A DNA stretch of 46,196 nucleotides. It comes from Deltaproteobacteria bacterium. GTDB lineage: Bacteria > Desulfobacterota > Binatia > UBA1149 > CAITLU01. Below, piece after piece: positions 35,284 to 43,902 of the stretch (positions are counted from its first letter, which is position 1; each line of letters opens with the position of its first letter). Where the stretch lies: NCBI GenBank assembly GCA_016218925.1, contig JACRCR010000125.1, forward strand, positions 1 through 46,196, given 5' to 3'. The position numbers were made by a program, and so were the translations under genes. The notes under the pieces are model-generated. The model ran no database searches. It saw only the letters and a list, made by a program, of their open reading frames with translations, and had not been told where the DNA came from.

Positions 35284-37008
35284 TCAGGAGGCTGGCGCCG
35301 CCTGCCCGCCCGCCTCGTACACTACGCGACCGCCCACGATCGTCTTCAGTACTTTCAGCGCGCGGAGCGCCGCCGGCGCGATGGCGGTGACGTCCTCGGA
35401 AATCACCACCATATCGGCGAGCTTGCCGACCTCGATCGATCCCTTGCTGTCTTCCTCCCCCTGCGCCCTGGCAGCCCAGATAGTCATCATCCGCAAAGCC
35501 TCGGTGACCGACACCGCCTGTGCGGGCACGAACGTGCCGACGTCCGACGTTCGCGCAACCGCCGCCCACAGATGCAGGAATGGATCGAGCGTCTCCAGAA
35601 CGATTCCGGTCACGTCGGTACCGAAGCCAGGCTCGAGGCCCGCGTCGATCATCGAGCGGAAGCGGAATGCCCCGCGGGCGCGCTCGGCTCCGAGATTTTC
35701 GATCGTCGAGTTGGCGAGCGTCGCGATCCAGGCGGGCTGCACGTTGACGCCGATGCCGAGCCGCTGCGCGCGCAGGAGGTCGTCGGATCCGAGCATGAAC
35801 TCGCCGAAATGTTCGATCCTCTGCAGCGGCTTGCCGCCCGCCGTGGCACGCGAGCGCTCGAACGCGGTGAGCGCCATCGCCGTGGCGCGGTCGCCGGTGG
35901 CGTGCACGAGGAATTGCAGTCCGGCGCCCTGAACACGCGATGCCAACACGTCCAGCTCGTCCTGAGACAGGTTGAGCAACCCGTGTCCGCCGTTCGGCCC
36001 CGCGTACGGCTCGCTGACCGCGCCGCCGCGCATCGGCACGTCACTATCCGCCCACACTTTGACGCCCGCGACCCGGTACCAGTTCGCGTCGCTGCCAGAC
36101 GGCAGCGACAGCCCTTCGAACGACGGCGGCAGGAACTTGCCGCCGGGATCGGTGAAGACCGCGATCGTGTAACGCAGCGTCGGCGCGTCCTGCGTCGCGA
36201 GTTCCCTCAGCACGCCCATCTCCTGCAACGGCGTAATCGCGTACACCGACGTGTAGCCATGCGCGTTCCACTGCTCTGGAATCACCTTGGCGTAGTAGCG
36301 GCGCAGATCCTGGTCGGGGATGCGCAGGTCCGGAAAGATGACCATCCCCTCCTGGATGACGCCGGTAGGCTCGCCCTGCGCGTCGAGACCGATGCGCGCG
36401 CCCTTCAGTTCGTGCATCCCCTTGGTGATCGAGAGGCTCTGCAGGCCGGCGGTGTTGACGACCGCTTCGTGTGCGCCGTTCAGGAACATGACCGGATTGG
36501 CAGGCGCGGCGGCGTCGATCTCACCGCGCGTGGGCAGACGCCGTTCGGCAAAGCGCGTCTGGCTCGAGGAACTGCCGGCGACGATGATCCACTGGCCCGG
36601 CGGTGTCTGCGCCGTGCGTGCCGAGATCTTCGCGAGAACCGCGGTGACCGACGGCGTCGTACCGAAGCGTCCGTCGACGTACTTCTCGGTCATCCGTACC
36701 GCCCGCGACGGGTGGGCGTGGCCGTCGATGAACCCAGGCAGCACCGTCTTGCCGCCCAGATCCACCATGCGCGTGTTGGCCGACGCCAGCCGCGTCACCT
36801 CCACGTTCGTCCCGACCTTCACGATGCGACCGCCGGCGACGGCGACGGCCTCGCAGACCGCGTTGTCGCGATTCATCGTCAGCACGTGCGCGTGATGGTA
36901 GATGACCTCGACCGGCGCCGTCTCTTCGGCCGATAGCGAGCGGTGCGCGGCGCCGATCACGACGAAAGCGCTCAGTGCGAGAAGAAATCGCAGGTGTTGC
37001 ATCGGCAT
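35284..37008 (-). CDS. Exported amidohydrolase (amidohydrolase_3, YtcJ-like)
   Basis: The 574-residue protein has a signal peptide (LRFLLALSAFVVIGAAHRSLSA) and an amidohydrolase_3 fold: VLTMNRDNAVCEAVAV, the metal motif PGFIDGHAHPSRA, QFLVHATGDRATAM, and LQRIEHFGEF. GFGTDVTG gives the late Asp. YtcJ-type enzymes hydrolyse amides or N-acyl bonds; the substrate is unknown. GGAGA precedes the ATG at 37008. A longer start at 37164 lacks a ribosome site and would precede the signal peptide with an Arg-rich stretch. Confidence 0.88.
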   Translation of the reverse strand: MPMQHLRFLLALSAFVVIGAAHRSLSAEETAPVEVIYHHAHVLTMNRDNAVCEAVAVAGGRIVKVGTNVEVTRLASANTRMVDLGGKTVLPGFIDGHAHPSRAVRMTEKYVDGRFGTTPSVTAVLAKISARTAQTPPGQWIIVAGSSSSQTRFAERRLPTRGEIDAAAPANPVMFLNGAHEAVVNTAGLQSLSITKGMHELKGARIGLDAQGEPTGVIQEGMVIFPDLRIPDQDLRRYYAKVIPEQWNAHGYTSVYAITPLQEMGVLRELATQDAPTLRYTIAVFTDPGGKFLPPSFEGLSLPSGSDANWYRVAGVKVWADSDVPMRGGAVSEPYAGPNGGHGLLNLSQDELDVLASRVQGAGLQFLVHATGDRATAMALTAFERSRATAGGKPLQRIEHFGEFMLGSDDLLRAQRLGIGVNVQPAWIATLANSTIENLGAERARGAFRFRSMIDAGLEPGFGTDVTGIVLETLDPFLHLWAAVARTSDVGTFVPAQAVSVTEALRMMTIWAARAQGEEDSKGSIEVGKLADMVVISEDVTAIAPAALRALKVLKTIVGGRVVYEAGGQAAPAS

Positions 37009-37291
37009 CTGATTCTCCGTGTGGCAGTGGTCCTGTACGCAGTAGCCGAGGTACGCGCAAGCACCGGCGCTCGACCTGCGCGGCGTGACCCGAAAGAGCC
37101 GCAACCGGGCCGCAGCCCGGCCGTCGCCACGCCACCGGCCCGTCGTTCTCGTCAAGAAACCCACCGGCGCCTGTTCATTCTCGCTCGCCTCCGGCGACTC
37201 AGCTCATGGAACGACACCGTAGCCGCGACGCTGGCCGGCCGAAGGCCCGCGGCGAGGTGAATCCAAACACCACGTAAACACGGAGAAACTA

Positions 37292-37579
37292 ATGAAGATC
37301 ACGAAGAATTCGCTCATCGCCGCAGCCGTCGCCGGAGCGCTCGCCGGCTACCCCCTTCTCGCCCACGCCGACGCTGCCGGCGCGACCTCTGGCCCCAGCG
37401 TCGACAAGCAGGGCTGCAACGGCAAGGCCGGCGCGGCGCAGGGCTCCGCCGACGCATCGCACAAGGAGAGCTGCCAGGGCAAGGACCATCAGGGCAAGGA
37501 CACCAAGCAGGACGGCGCCAAAGACAAGAGCGCCTGCGCCGGCAAGGACGGCTGCGCCGGAAAGGACAAGCGGTCGTAG
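37292..37579 (+). CDS. Exported MNIO RiPP precursor peptide with four C-x-G-K motifs (bufferin/HvfA-like)
   Basis: The 95-residue precursor has a Sec signal peptide cleaved after AHA near residue 26. The mature part is Lys/Asp/Gly-rich with exactly four Cys, C42, C61, C82 and C88, each followed by x-G-K (CNGK, CQGK, CAGK, CAGK). This fits HvfA and bufferin-type precursors in which Cys residues are modified by an MNIO (DUF692) enzyme and may bind copper or another metal. GGAGA precedes the ATG. The MNIO, DUF2063, DoxX, sigma and anti-sigma genes follow on the same strand. The precursor role is inferred from the arrangement and Cys pattern. Modification sites and metal are not shown by sequence. 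Confidence 0.82.
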   Translation: MKITKNSLIAAAVAGALAGYPLLAHADAAGATSGPSVDKQGCNGKAGAAQGSADASHKESCQGKDHQGKDTKQDGAKDKSACAGKDGCAGKDKRS

Positions 37580-37594
37580 TCGCACAGCGCGGCG

Positions 37595-37630
37595 ACGGGC
37601 CGAGGGAGCTGACCGGCTCCTTCGGCCCGT
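37595..37630 (+). terminator. Hairpin between RiPP precursor and MNIO gene (attenuator-like)
   Basis: A 15-base stem (37595-37609 with 37616-37630) with one G-U pair and a 6-base loop lies 16 bases after the precursor stop. There is no T run. It could reduce transcription into the enzyme genes or protect the precursor mRNA, giving more peptide than enzyme. It also argues against an MNIO start at the GTG 37629, which lies within the stem. Confidence 0.7.
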
Positions 37631-37649
37631 GCCGAGAGCGAAGAACGCC

Positions 37650-38507
37650 ATGTCTTCCAATCGTTTCAACTCGCATTCCGATCTGGAGATCGGCCTCGGG
37701 CTGCGCGCCCCGCATCTCGACCACATCCTCGCTCGCAAGCCCGACGTGAGCTGGTTCGAAATCATCTCGGAGAACTACATGGTCGACGGCGGCCGGCCGC
37801 TACACATGCTCGACCGCATCCTGGCCCAGTACCGCGTCGTGCAGCACGGGGTCGGGCTGTACGTCGGCTCCGCGCAAGGAATCGACCGCGACCATCTGCG
37901 CCGCCTCCGGAGTCTGGCGCGCCGCACGAAGACCCCGTGGATCACCGACCACCTGTGCTGGGGCAGCGTCGACGGCTCCTTCAGCCATGACCTGCTGCCG
38001 CTTCCCTACACATGGGAAGCCGTCGAGATCGCCGCCGCCAACATCCGCCTGGTTCAGGATTTTCTCGAAGTGCCATTCGCCGTCGAGAACGTCAGTTCGT
38101 ACGCCGAATTCCGCGAATCGGAGATGACCGAATGGGAATTCCTCGGCGAGGTCGTCGAGCGCGCCGACGCGGGCATCCTGCTCGACGTCAACAACATCTA
38201 CGTGTCTTCGATCAACCACGGGTTCGATCCGCTCGTCTACCTCGGCAGCCTGCCTCACGAACGCGTCGCGCAGATCCACATCGCAGGTCACGCGCGCTAC
38301 GAACGCTTCATCATCGACACCCACGATCACCCGGTCATCGATCCGGTGTGGCGACTCTATGCACGTGCGATCGAACTGGCAGGACCCACGCCGACACTGC
38401 TCGAGTGGGACGCGCGAATTCCCCCGTTCGAAGAAGTGCACGCCGAGGCCCTGAAGGCGAACCGCTACGTCGAGTACGCTGCGCGCGAGGTGGCCCGTGC
38501 GAGCTGA
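37650..38507 (+). CDS. MNIO (DUF692) multinuclear iron oxidase, RiPP maturase (HvfB/BufB-like)
   Basis: The 285-residue TIM-barrel protein shows the DUF692 metal-ligand set: H66 (QHGVGLYVGS), D100-H101 (ITDHLCW), E146 (VENVSS), D179 with N181/N182 (LLDVNNIYVSSINH), H210 (QIHIAGH), D223/H225/H227 (IDTHDHP) and E252 (LLEWD). MNIO enzymes (MbnB, TglH, HvfB) use two or three irons and oxygen to remodel Cys or other residues of a precursor. The ATG at 37650 is preferred because an upstream GTG lies in the hairpin. It overlaps the DUF2063 gene by 11 bases, so the two enzymes are coupled. Confidence 0.95.
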   Translation: MSSNRFNSHSDLEIGLGLRAPHLDHILARKPDVSWFEIISENYMVDGGRPLHMLDRILAQYRVVQHGVGLYVGSAQGIDRDHLRRLRSLARRTKTPWITDHLCWGSVDGSFSHDLLPLPYTWEAVEIAAANIRLVQDFLEVPFAVENVSSYAEFRESEMTEWEFLGEVVERADAGILLDVNNIYVSSINHGFDPLVYLGSLPHERVAQIHIAGHARYERFIIDTHDHPVIDPVWRLYARAIELAGPTPTLLEWDARIPPFEEVHAEALKANRYVEYAAREVARAS

Positions 38508-39357
38508 GTGCGAACTGCTCACGCTGCAGCGCCGCTTCATGACGGTCCTGCGAGAGCCGATCTTCGACGAAAGCCGCGCGCGCAGCGAGCTTCCGCGGCG
38601 CCGAGGATCGGTCTCTGCCCGGTTCGTCGAAACCGCCGGCGACCTGCTCACGCCGTCTGTAGCCCTGCGACCCGTGGAGCGACTCGAACTCTACCACCGC
38701 CAGTACTGGTACCGGCTGCTCGACTCGATCGCAGAGGATTTCCCGGCGCTGCGGTGGGTGCTCGGCGACGACGCGTTCTGGGGATTGATCGAGGCCTATC
38801 TGGAAGCGAAGGCACCGGCCAGTTTCACGCTGCGACATCTGGGCGCCGCGCTCGCCGACTTCGTTGCCGCGCGCCCCGAGCTCGTCGCCCACCCCGCGCA
38901 CACGCACGACCTGGCGCGGCTGGAGTACGCCCTTTGCGCAGCGTTCGAGGCCGCCGATCGCGAACCGCTTCGCCCTGAAGAACTGACCAGCGGCGAGGTC
39001 GCGTTACAGCCCCACCTCAGGCTTCTCGCGCTCACGACACCGGCCGATACCTTGTGGCGAAGAGCCGGGGGCCGCCGGGCTCGTGGCCGGCTCGGGCCAC
39101 CTGCCGCGAAGCCGGTCCGGTTCGTCGCGGTCTTCCGCCGATGTCTGGACCTGCATGTCGAACGGATCCCGAGAGCGGCGTTCGCGATCCTGTCGGCGCT
39201 CGACGACACGCGCTCGCTCGATCTCGCCATGCACCGCGTCGCTTCTGCACCCGGCCTGTTGCGGCGAGCAGACGCCGAGCTGGTCGGTCGCTGGTTCGCC
39301 TGTTGGTCGGCGCGCGGCTGGTTCTGCCGCACAAGCGCCGGCCCGGGCCCTCAATAA
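38497..39357 (+). CDS. DUF2063 partner protein of MNIO enzyme (HvfC/BufC-like)
   Basis: The 286-residue protein has the DUF2063 N-terminal domain (RRFMTVLREPIFD, then ERLELYHRQYWYRLLDSIAEDFPAL and FTLRHLG) and a C-terminal winged-helix-like part. In MNIO systems this partner recognises the precursor leader and presents it to the oxidase. It starts with GTG at 38497, overlapping the MNIO stop. It is 286 residues long, close to HvfC relatives. The DoxX gene follows after 17 bases. Confidence 0.92.
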   Translation: MRAECELLTLQRRFMTVLREPIFDESRARSELPRRRGSVSARFVETAGDLLTPSVALRPVERLELYHRQYWYRLLDSIAEDFPALRWVLGDDAFWGLIEAYLEAKAPASFTLRHLGAALADFVAARPELVAHPAHTHDLARLEYALCAAFEAADREPLRPEELTSGEVALQPHLRLLALTTPADTLWRRAGGRRARGRLGPPAAKPVRFVAVFRRCLDLHVERIPRAAFAILSALDDTRSLDLAMHRVASAPGLLRRADAELVGRWFACWSARGWFCRTSAGPGPQ

Positions 39358-39374
39358 AACCCAAGGAGCATCTC

Positions 39375-39929
39375 ATGAATACGACCGTAACTACGCGAAA
39401 CACCAATACCGTCACCCGCGCCGACGAGGGCACCTCCGGCGCTTTCGGCGAGGCTGCGAGGCGCGCCGTAGGGCTCGTCCGAGCAGTCGAGCCGTACGCG
39501 CAGTCGGCCCTGCTGCTGGCCTTGCGTTGCCTGTACGGCGGCCTGTTCGCCCAGACCGGATGGGGCAAGTTGATGAACTTCGAGCGCACCACCGGCTTCT
39601 TCGAGAGCCTCGGGCTGCCGGCGCCGGCCTTGATGGCGGCGCTCGTGGCCACCACCGAACTGACGGGGGGAATCCTGCTCGCGCTCGGCGCCGGCGCGCG
39701 CGTGGCCGCGGCCGCGCTCGCCACCGTCATGATCACCGCGTTCGCGACGGCGCACGCCGAGGAGGCCTTCGCGAGCGTCACCGCCTTCACCGAACAGCCC
39801 CCCTTCCCGTTCCTGGTCGCCACGCTGATCGTGGCCGCGTTCGGCGCCGGGCGGATCTCGATCGACGGGTGGGTTCGCGCGCGTGGGACAAGGGCCTGCG
39901 CCCTGCCAAGATCGCGGACTGCCGATTGA
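39375..39929 (+). CDS. DoxX-family membrane protein (HvfD/BufD-like)
   Basis: The 184-residue protein has about four membrane segments (LLLALRCLYGGLFAQTGWGKL, LMAALVATTELTGGILLALGAG, AALATVMITAFAT, FLVATLIVAAFGAG), typical of DoxX. A perfect AAGGAG stands before the ATG. In Hvf and bufferin operons a DoxX protein is the usual fourth gene and may serve redox or quinone-linked supply of the maturation reaction. The C-terminus is Arg-rich and Cys-containing (RARGTRACALPRSRTAD), which is unusual. Confidence 0.9.
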   Translation: MNTTVTTRNTNTVTRADEGTSGAFGEAARRAVGLVRAVEPYAQSALLLALRCLYGGLFAQTGWGKLMNFERTTGFFESLGLPAPALMAALVATTELTGGILLALGAGARVAAAALATVMITAFATAHAEEAFASVTAFTEQPPFPFLVATLIVAAFGAGRISIDGWVRARGTRACALPRSRTAD

Positions 39930-39961
39930 GCGAGTCCGCGGCTGATCCTACAACCAGCGCG

Positions 39962-40561
39962 ATGGACGAGGAGCACGAGCCAGCGGCCGACAGCTACGCG
40001 CACGAGGATCTGCTCGCCCACGGCAATGCGTTGCTTCGTTATGCGCTGGCAAGGGTCGGCGACCGCTCCGCGGCCGAGGACCTGGTACAGGACACGCTGG
40101 TGGCTGCCGTCGGCAAGAGATCCGAGTTCGCCGGCGAGTCCACGATGCGCACTTGGCTGACCGGAATCCTGCGCCACAAGATCCTGGACCACTACCGCTG
40201 GCGACAGCGGCATCCCGGCGATCGGCCTGGCAGCGACGAGTCCGTTGACGCCGGCGACCCCGAGCCGTGGTTCACCTCGCTCGGCGACTGGCGCGTCGAC
40301 CCGAACGTCGGCCTCGAAGTGCTGGACACCGATCCCGCGCAAGCGCTCGAGCGCTCGCAACTCAGGGCCGCACTGAAGGCCTGCATCGACCATCTGCCCG
40401 CCGGTCTTCATCGCGTGTTCGTGTTGCGCGAGATCCAGGATCTCGATCCCGACGCGACCTGCGAGGCAGCCGGCATCTCGCGCGACAGCCTGGCGGTCTT
40501 TCTTTACCGCGCCCGCCAGGCGCTTCGCGCCTGCATGCAGAGGAAGTGGGTGGAGTCGTGA
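39962..40561 (+). CDS. ECF-type RNA polymerase sigma factor
   Basis: The 199-residue protein has sigma region 2 (LLRYALARVGDRSAAEDLVQDTLVAAV, RTWLTGILRHKILDHYR) and region 4 (LPAGLHRVFVLREIQDLDPDATCEAAGISRDSLAVFLYRARQAL). Regions 1 and 3 are absent, so it is an ECF factor. It is the fifth gene of the MNIO locus and overlaps the anti-sigma gene by four bases (GTGA). Similar sigma/anti-sigma pairs accompany bufferin operons and respond to metal stress. It probably controls this operon. Confidence 0.93.
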   Translation: MDEEHEPAADSYAHEDLLAHGNALLRYALARVGDRSAAEDLVQDTLVAAVGKRSEFAGESTMRTWLTGILRHKILDHYRWRQRHPGDRPGSDESVDAGDPEPWFTSLGDWRVDPNVGLEVLDTDPAQALERSQLRAALKACIDHLPAGLHRVFVLREIQDLDPDATCEAAGISRDSLAVFLYRARQALRACMQRKWVES

Positions 40562-40947
40562 GCGACGCCGGCAAGCCGCGCCTGTGCCGCCTCCCGCGGT
40601 TGCATCGCTGCATCATGGGCTTCATCGGCCTTTTCGACCGCTGGCTCCACATGAGCTGCAGAGCGTTCATCCGACTGGTGTCGGAGAAGTACGAGCGTCC
40701 GCTCAGTCCCGGCGAGCGCGTCCGGCACGCGCTGCACTGGGCCATTTGCCGGTTCTGCCGAATCCAGGAGCGACGCATGGCCCATCTGCGAGCCCTCGCG
40801 CACGAGATAGGCGAAGATCGGCCCGACGATGGCGACGCCGAGCTGTCTGCCGACGCCATCGAGAAGATCCGCCGCGCGATGGCCGAGGCATCGGCGCGCA
40901 CAGCCAGCCTTCCTTCAGCACGCAAGTCGGTCGATGATCCGGGGTAG
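40558..40947 (+). CDS. Zinc-finger (zf-HC2-like) anti-sigma factor
   Basis: The 129-residue protein has SCRAFIRLVSEKYERPLSPGERVRHALHWAICRFCR near residues 33-68, the H-x3-C-x2-C arrangement of zf-HC2 anti-sigma domains. The preceding Cys/Arg-rich N-terminus (CRLPRLHRCIM) is unusual. It starts with GTG at 40558 inside the end of the sigma gene, so the two are made together. There is no clear membrane segment, so it is likely a soluble anti-sigma factor. The signal it senses (metal or redox) is inference. Confidence 0.8.
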   Translation: MSDAGKPRLCRLPRLHRCIMGFIGLFDRWLHMSCRAFIRLVSEKYERPLSPGERVRHALHWAICRFCRIQERRMAHLRALAHEIGEDRPDDGDAELSADAIEKIRRAMAEASARTASLPSARKSVDDPG

Positions 40948-40977
40948 ACGAAGTCCCAACCACCAGGAGAGAGCGCA

Positions 40978-41529
40978 ATGTCCGAGATGCCAGCGGCAAA
41001 GCCGTACACCCTCGAACCCGGAGACAAGGTCACCGCCGTCGCCGTCTACACGGCGCAGAGTTTGCTGATCGGAGAACTCGTCACACGCGAGGCAGTGCGC
41101 GTCAGCACCTGGCTGAGAACGCTCGGCCTGCCCGACTACGCTGCTCTGTACGGAGTGACGATGTTGCGCTTCCTCGGAACCGGAGAGCCGCAGGTTCTGC
41201 GTTTGCCGGAACTCTACTTCCCGATGGGGCAGGTTATCGCACTCCACCTGGCCCCTCCCGCGACCGACCCGCTCGACTACGACCCGACCGAGCAGAACCG
41301 CAAGTTCGAGTTGGTCTCGGCCTTGGCGGGTCCGTTCCGCTTCGACGGTTCGCTGCGCATGCCGGGCCACTTGACGCTGACCAGGCAGATGGAATTGCTC
41401 CGCGACCCGTTCACGATGCTGTACGATGTCGCGGTATCGTCGGCGTTCCAGCCGATGGGAGTGGTGCAGACTTCGATGGTCCTGCTGCGACCGAGCGCCT
41501 TCACTTTCGCCGCGCGCAAGCCGGCGTAG
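40978..41529 (+). CDS. Uncharacterised protein, possibly DUF6812-like
   Basis: The 183-residue soluble protein starts with a beta-strand-rich part (KVTAVAVYTAQSLLIGELVTREAVRVSTWLRT) and ends with AFTFAARKPA. It has no signal peptide, membrane segment or catalytic motif I recognise. A good AGGAGAG stands before the ATG, 30 bases after the anti-sigma gene. The next gene (HIT family) starts eight bases on. It may be the end of the MNIO operon or a separate unit. Confidence 0.7.
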   Translation: MSEMPAAKPYTLEPGDKVTAVAVYTAQSLLIGELVTREAVRVSTWLRTLGLPDYAALYGVTMLRFLGTGEPQVLRLPELYFPMGQVIALHLAPPATDPLDYDPTEQNRKFELVSALAGPFRFDGSLRMPGHLTLTRQMELLRDPFTMLYDVAVSSAFQPMGVVQTSMVLLRPSAFTFAARKPA

Positions 41530-41537
41530 AGGCGCAC

Positions 41538-41975
41538 GTGAACGACACAATCGCGAAGTTCGGATATCCCCGCACGCTGATCGCGGAGTATGACCACTGG
41601 GTCGTCTTGCTGCGCGAGAAGCAACTGACCGCAGGCTGCTTGATTCTGGCGTGCACCGGAGCGGCCGAGGCGCTACCCGACATTGGCGGCGCCGCCTTCG
41701 AAGTACTCGCGAAGGTGACCCGGGACATCGAGCACAACCTGAAGTGCTGGATACGGTTCGAGCGGATCAACTACCTGATGTTGATGATGGTAGACCCTCA
41801 CGTCCACTTCCACGTCATCCCGCGCTACCGCGGCAAGCGGGAACTGGCGGGGCAGGTTCTTGCCGATACCGGCTGGCCGAAACCCCCTGACCTGGGCGCC
41901 GCCGTCCAACTCGTCGAAGCAGACGCAGAACGGGTCGTCCGTTTCATGCGGGAGAGTTGGGTCAGGTTGGCGTAG
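41538..41975 (+). CDS. HIT-family nucleotide hydrolase/transferase
   Basis: The 145-residue protein carries the histidine triad VDPHVHFHVIPRY (H-x-H-x-H) near residue 86. The N-terminal part (IAEYDHWVVLLREKQLTAGCLILA) matches HIT domain strand order. Such proteins act on AMP-linked or dinucleoside polyphosphate substrates. The start is a GTG at 41538, eight bases after the previous stop. The substrate is not known. Confidence 0.85.
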   Translation: MNDTIAKFGYPRTLIAEYDHWVVLLREKQLTAGCLILACTGAAEALPDIGGAAFEVLAKVTRDIEHNLKCWIRFERINYLMLMMVDPHVHFHVIPRYRGKRELAGQVLADTGWPKPPDLGAAVQLVEADAERVVRFMRESWVRLA

Positions 41976-42044
41976 GCCCGCGACTGCTCGCCACCCGCAC
42001 GCGAGCACGTCGATTCGCGCGCGCAGCCCGGCATGAATTAGCGA

Positions 42045-42950
42045 TCAGCGCGAGACGCCGCTCGCCGCCGGCACGCATTGCTGCAAGAACTCACCGACTT
42101 CGGCGAATACGCGAGCCGCCACTTGCCCGCGGACGATGCCGTGCTGGTCGAAGTCGATCTCGCAGTAGCGCTTGGTCGAAGCCCCCAGACGCCGATGGAT
42201 ATCGCGCCCGCTTCGGACATCCACCTTGGGGTCGTCCTTGGCGTGGATGACCAGGGCCGGGATCGAAACGGACGCCAGCCCTCTGTAGACCTCGCGCATC
42301 AGACGCTGAACCTGCGCGATGCTGCGGACCGGGCACCGCAGGTAGTTGATCTGGGGATTGTCGGCATCGTTGGGCACGAACTCTTTGCGAAACCTCTTCA
42401 CTCCAGCGGCGGCGAGCGTCTGGTTCCACAGGCTCAGAGCGCCGGCAAACCGCGCCGAAAACTTCCTGAACGCGAGCGGCGCGCTGATGCTGATCACCGC
42501 CTCGAAGGCCTGTGGATTCTCGATCACACGATGCAGTACGACAGCTCCACCGGTGGAAAAACCCGCCGCCACTATCCGGTCACAGCGTGACTTCAGGATC
42601 GCGTAGCCGCGGTCGACCGAATCGATCCACTCCCTGGCACTTCGCCGGGACAAGTCGGCCGCAGACGTCCCATGGCCGGCCATGCGCGGTGCGTACACCG
42701 TGTACCCTCGCGCGAAGAGGTACTCGGCCCATTCGCGGACTTCTTCGGGTGCCGCCATCAAGCCGTGAACCAGCAACACCCCGCTGGTGGCGCCGGCGTT
42801 CTCGAGCAGGTAGGGCTCGCCGACGTGCTTCGGCTTGGTCTCCCCGTCGACGAAGAAACGTCGATACTCGCTGTCGAACAGCTGCTTCTCAGAGTCGACG
42901 AGAGCGGTGGCACGCGTCTCTACGGCCGTGCTCGGGGTAGGTCCGCCCAT
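42045..42950 (-). CDS. Alpha/beta hydrolase (carboxylesterase/lysophospholipase type)
   Basis: The 301-residue protein has GVLLVHGLMAAPEEV, the nucleophile elbow GFSTGG, the acid site in HAKDDPKVD, and His in DFDQHGIV. It is a serine hydrolase of the esterase/monoacylglycerol lipase type with no signal peptide. The ATG at 42950 follows GGGGCTGG; the frame is open further up and overlaps the hemolysin III gene. It is 38 bases downstream of that gene on the same strand. Confidence 0.88.
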   Translation of the reverse strand: MGGPTPSTAVETRATALVDSEKQLFDSEYRRFFVDGETKPKHVGEPYLLENAGATSGVLLVHGLMAAPEEVREWAEYLFARGYTVYAPRMAGHGTSAADLSRRSAREWIDSVDRGYAILKSRCDRIVAAGFSTGGAVVLHRVIENPQAFEAVISISAPLAFRKFSARFAGALSLWNQTLAAAGVKRFRKEFVPNDADNPQINYLRCPVRSIAQVQRLMREVYRGLASVSIPALVIHAKDDPKVDVRSGRDIHRRLGASTKRYCEIDFDQHGIVRGQVAARVFAEVGEFLQQCVPAASGVSR

Positions 42951-42988
42951 CCAGCCCCGCTCGGCCCGAAGCGCCCCGGCGCCGCCGC

Positions 42989-43636
42989 TCACGCCACAGC
43001 CGCGGTGAACGCGCTGTAGATGAGCGCGTAGTGGCAGCTCGCGCCGACCAGGACCATCACGTGAAAGAGTTCGTGGAAGCTGAACACCCCCGGCACGACC
43101 AGGGGTCTCTTGGAGGCGTAGAATACCGCGCCGAGCGTGAAAGCGGCGCCGCCCGAGAACAGCAGGGTCTTCTGCGCTGCCGTCATCGCCGACAGCAACT
43201 GTCCCATAGGCAGCAGGATCAGCCAGCCCATCGTCAGGTAGATCATCGTGAAGATGACCCTGGGGGCGCGAGGGAACAGGACCTGCGACAGGACACCGAA
43301 CGCGACCAGGCTCCACTGGATCGCGATCATCGCCAGCCGCCACGGGTCATCGAGGAAGAAGTAGCACAGCGGCGTGTAAGACCCCGCGATCATCACGAAG
43401 ATCGCGAATCGGTCCATCTTGCGCCAGAACGACAGCTCGTCTTCCTGCTCCTTGAAGGCGTGGTAGAGCGAACTGGCCACGAACAGGAAGACCACCGAAA
43501 GCCCATACACCAGGGCCGTCACCATCATCGACGTGGAATCGGTCGCGCGCACGATCAGGAAAAGCGTCCCAACCGCTGCGGCGAACATGCCGGCCAGATG
43601 TGAATAGAAATTGAAAGCTTCCTGCGAGCGAACCAT
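42989..43636 (-). CDS. Hemolysin III/YqfA-type PAQR membrane protein
   Basis: The 215-residue protein has seven predicted membrane segments. It has the PAQR zinc ligand pattern: SSLYHAFKEQ in the first part and HELFHVMVLVGASCHYALIY near the end. PAQR proteins are putative hydrolases or lipid regulators in the inner membrane. GGAGAAGG precedes the ATG. Length is typical of bacterial hemolysin III proteins. Confidence 0.93.
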   Translation of the reverse strand: MVRSQEAFNFYSHLAGMFAAAVGTLFLIVRATDSTSMMVTALVYGLSVVFLFVASSLYHAFKEQEDELSFWRKMDRFAIFVMIAGSYTPLCYFFLDDPWRLAMIAIQWSLVAFGVLSQVLFPRAPRVIFTMIYLTMGWLILLPMGQLLSAMTAAQKTLLFSGGAAFTLGAVFYASKRPLVVPGVFSFHELFHVMVLVGASCHYALIYSAFTAAVA

Positions 43637-43902
43637 CGAACCTTCTCCCCCACGCCCTCGAGCGGCGATCCCCGCCGGGCCGGGCCGGGCGACCTTCCTC
43701 TCGGGGCGCCGATACGTCAATACTTCGGGCGCAGATTGGCCCCGGCGGCCTCGACCCGGCCCGCCGCGGTGGCGCGCCGGCGACGGAGCCCCACGGCCCG
43801 CCGCGCTCTTTCCTCTGCGCGCTCGAGCGTCCATGATTGCTGCTCGAACAGGAGTCTTCGGAGGCGACGGGCACTGCGCCCGGACGCGGGTAGGAACGGA
43901 TC

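Noticed and set aside
37629..37650. GTG start of the MNIO gene at 37629
   Set aside because: It lies within the stem of the intergenic hairpin, and the added residues are not conserved-looking; ATG 37650 fits better.
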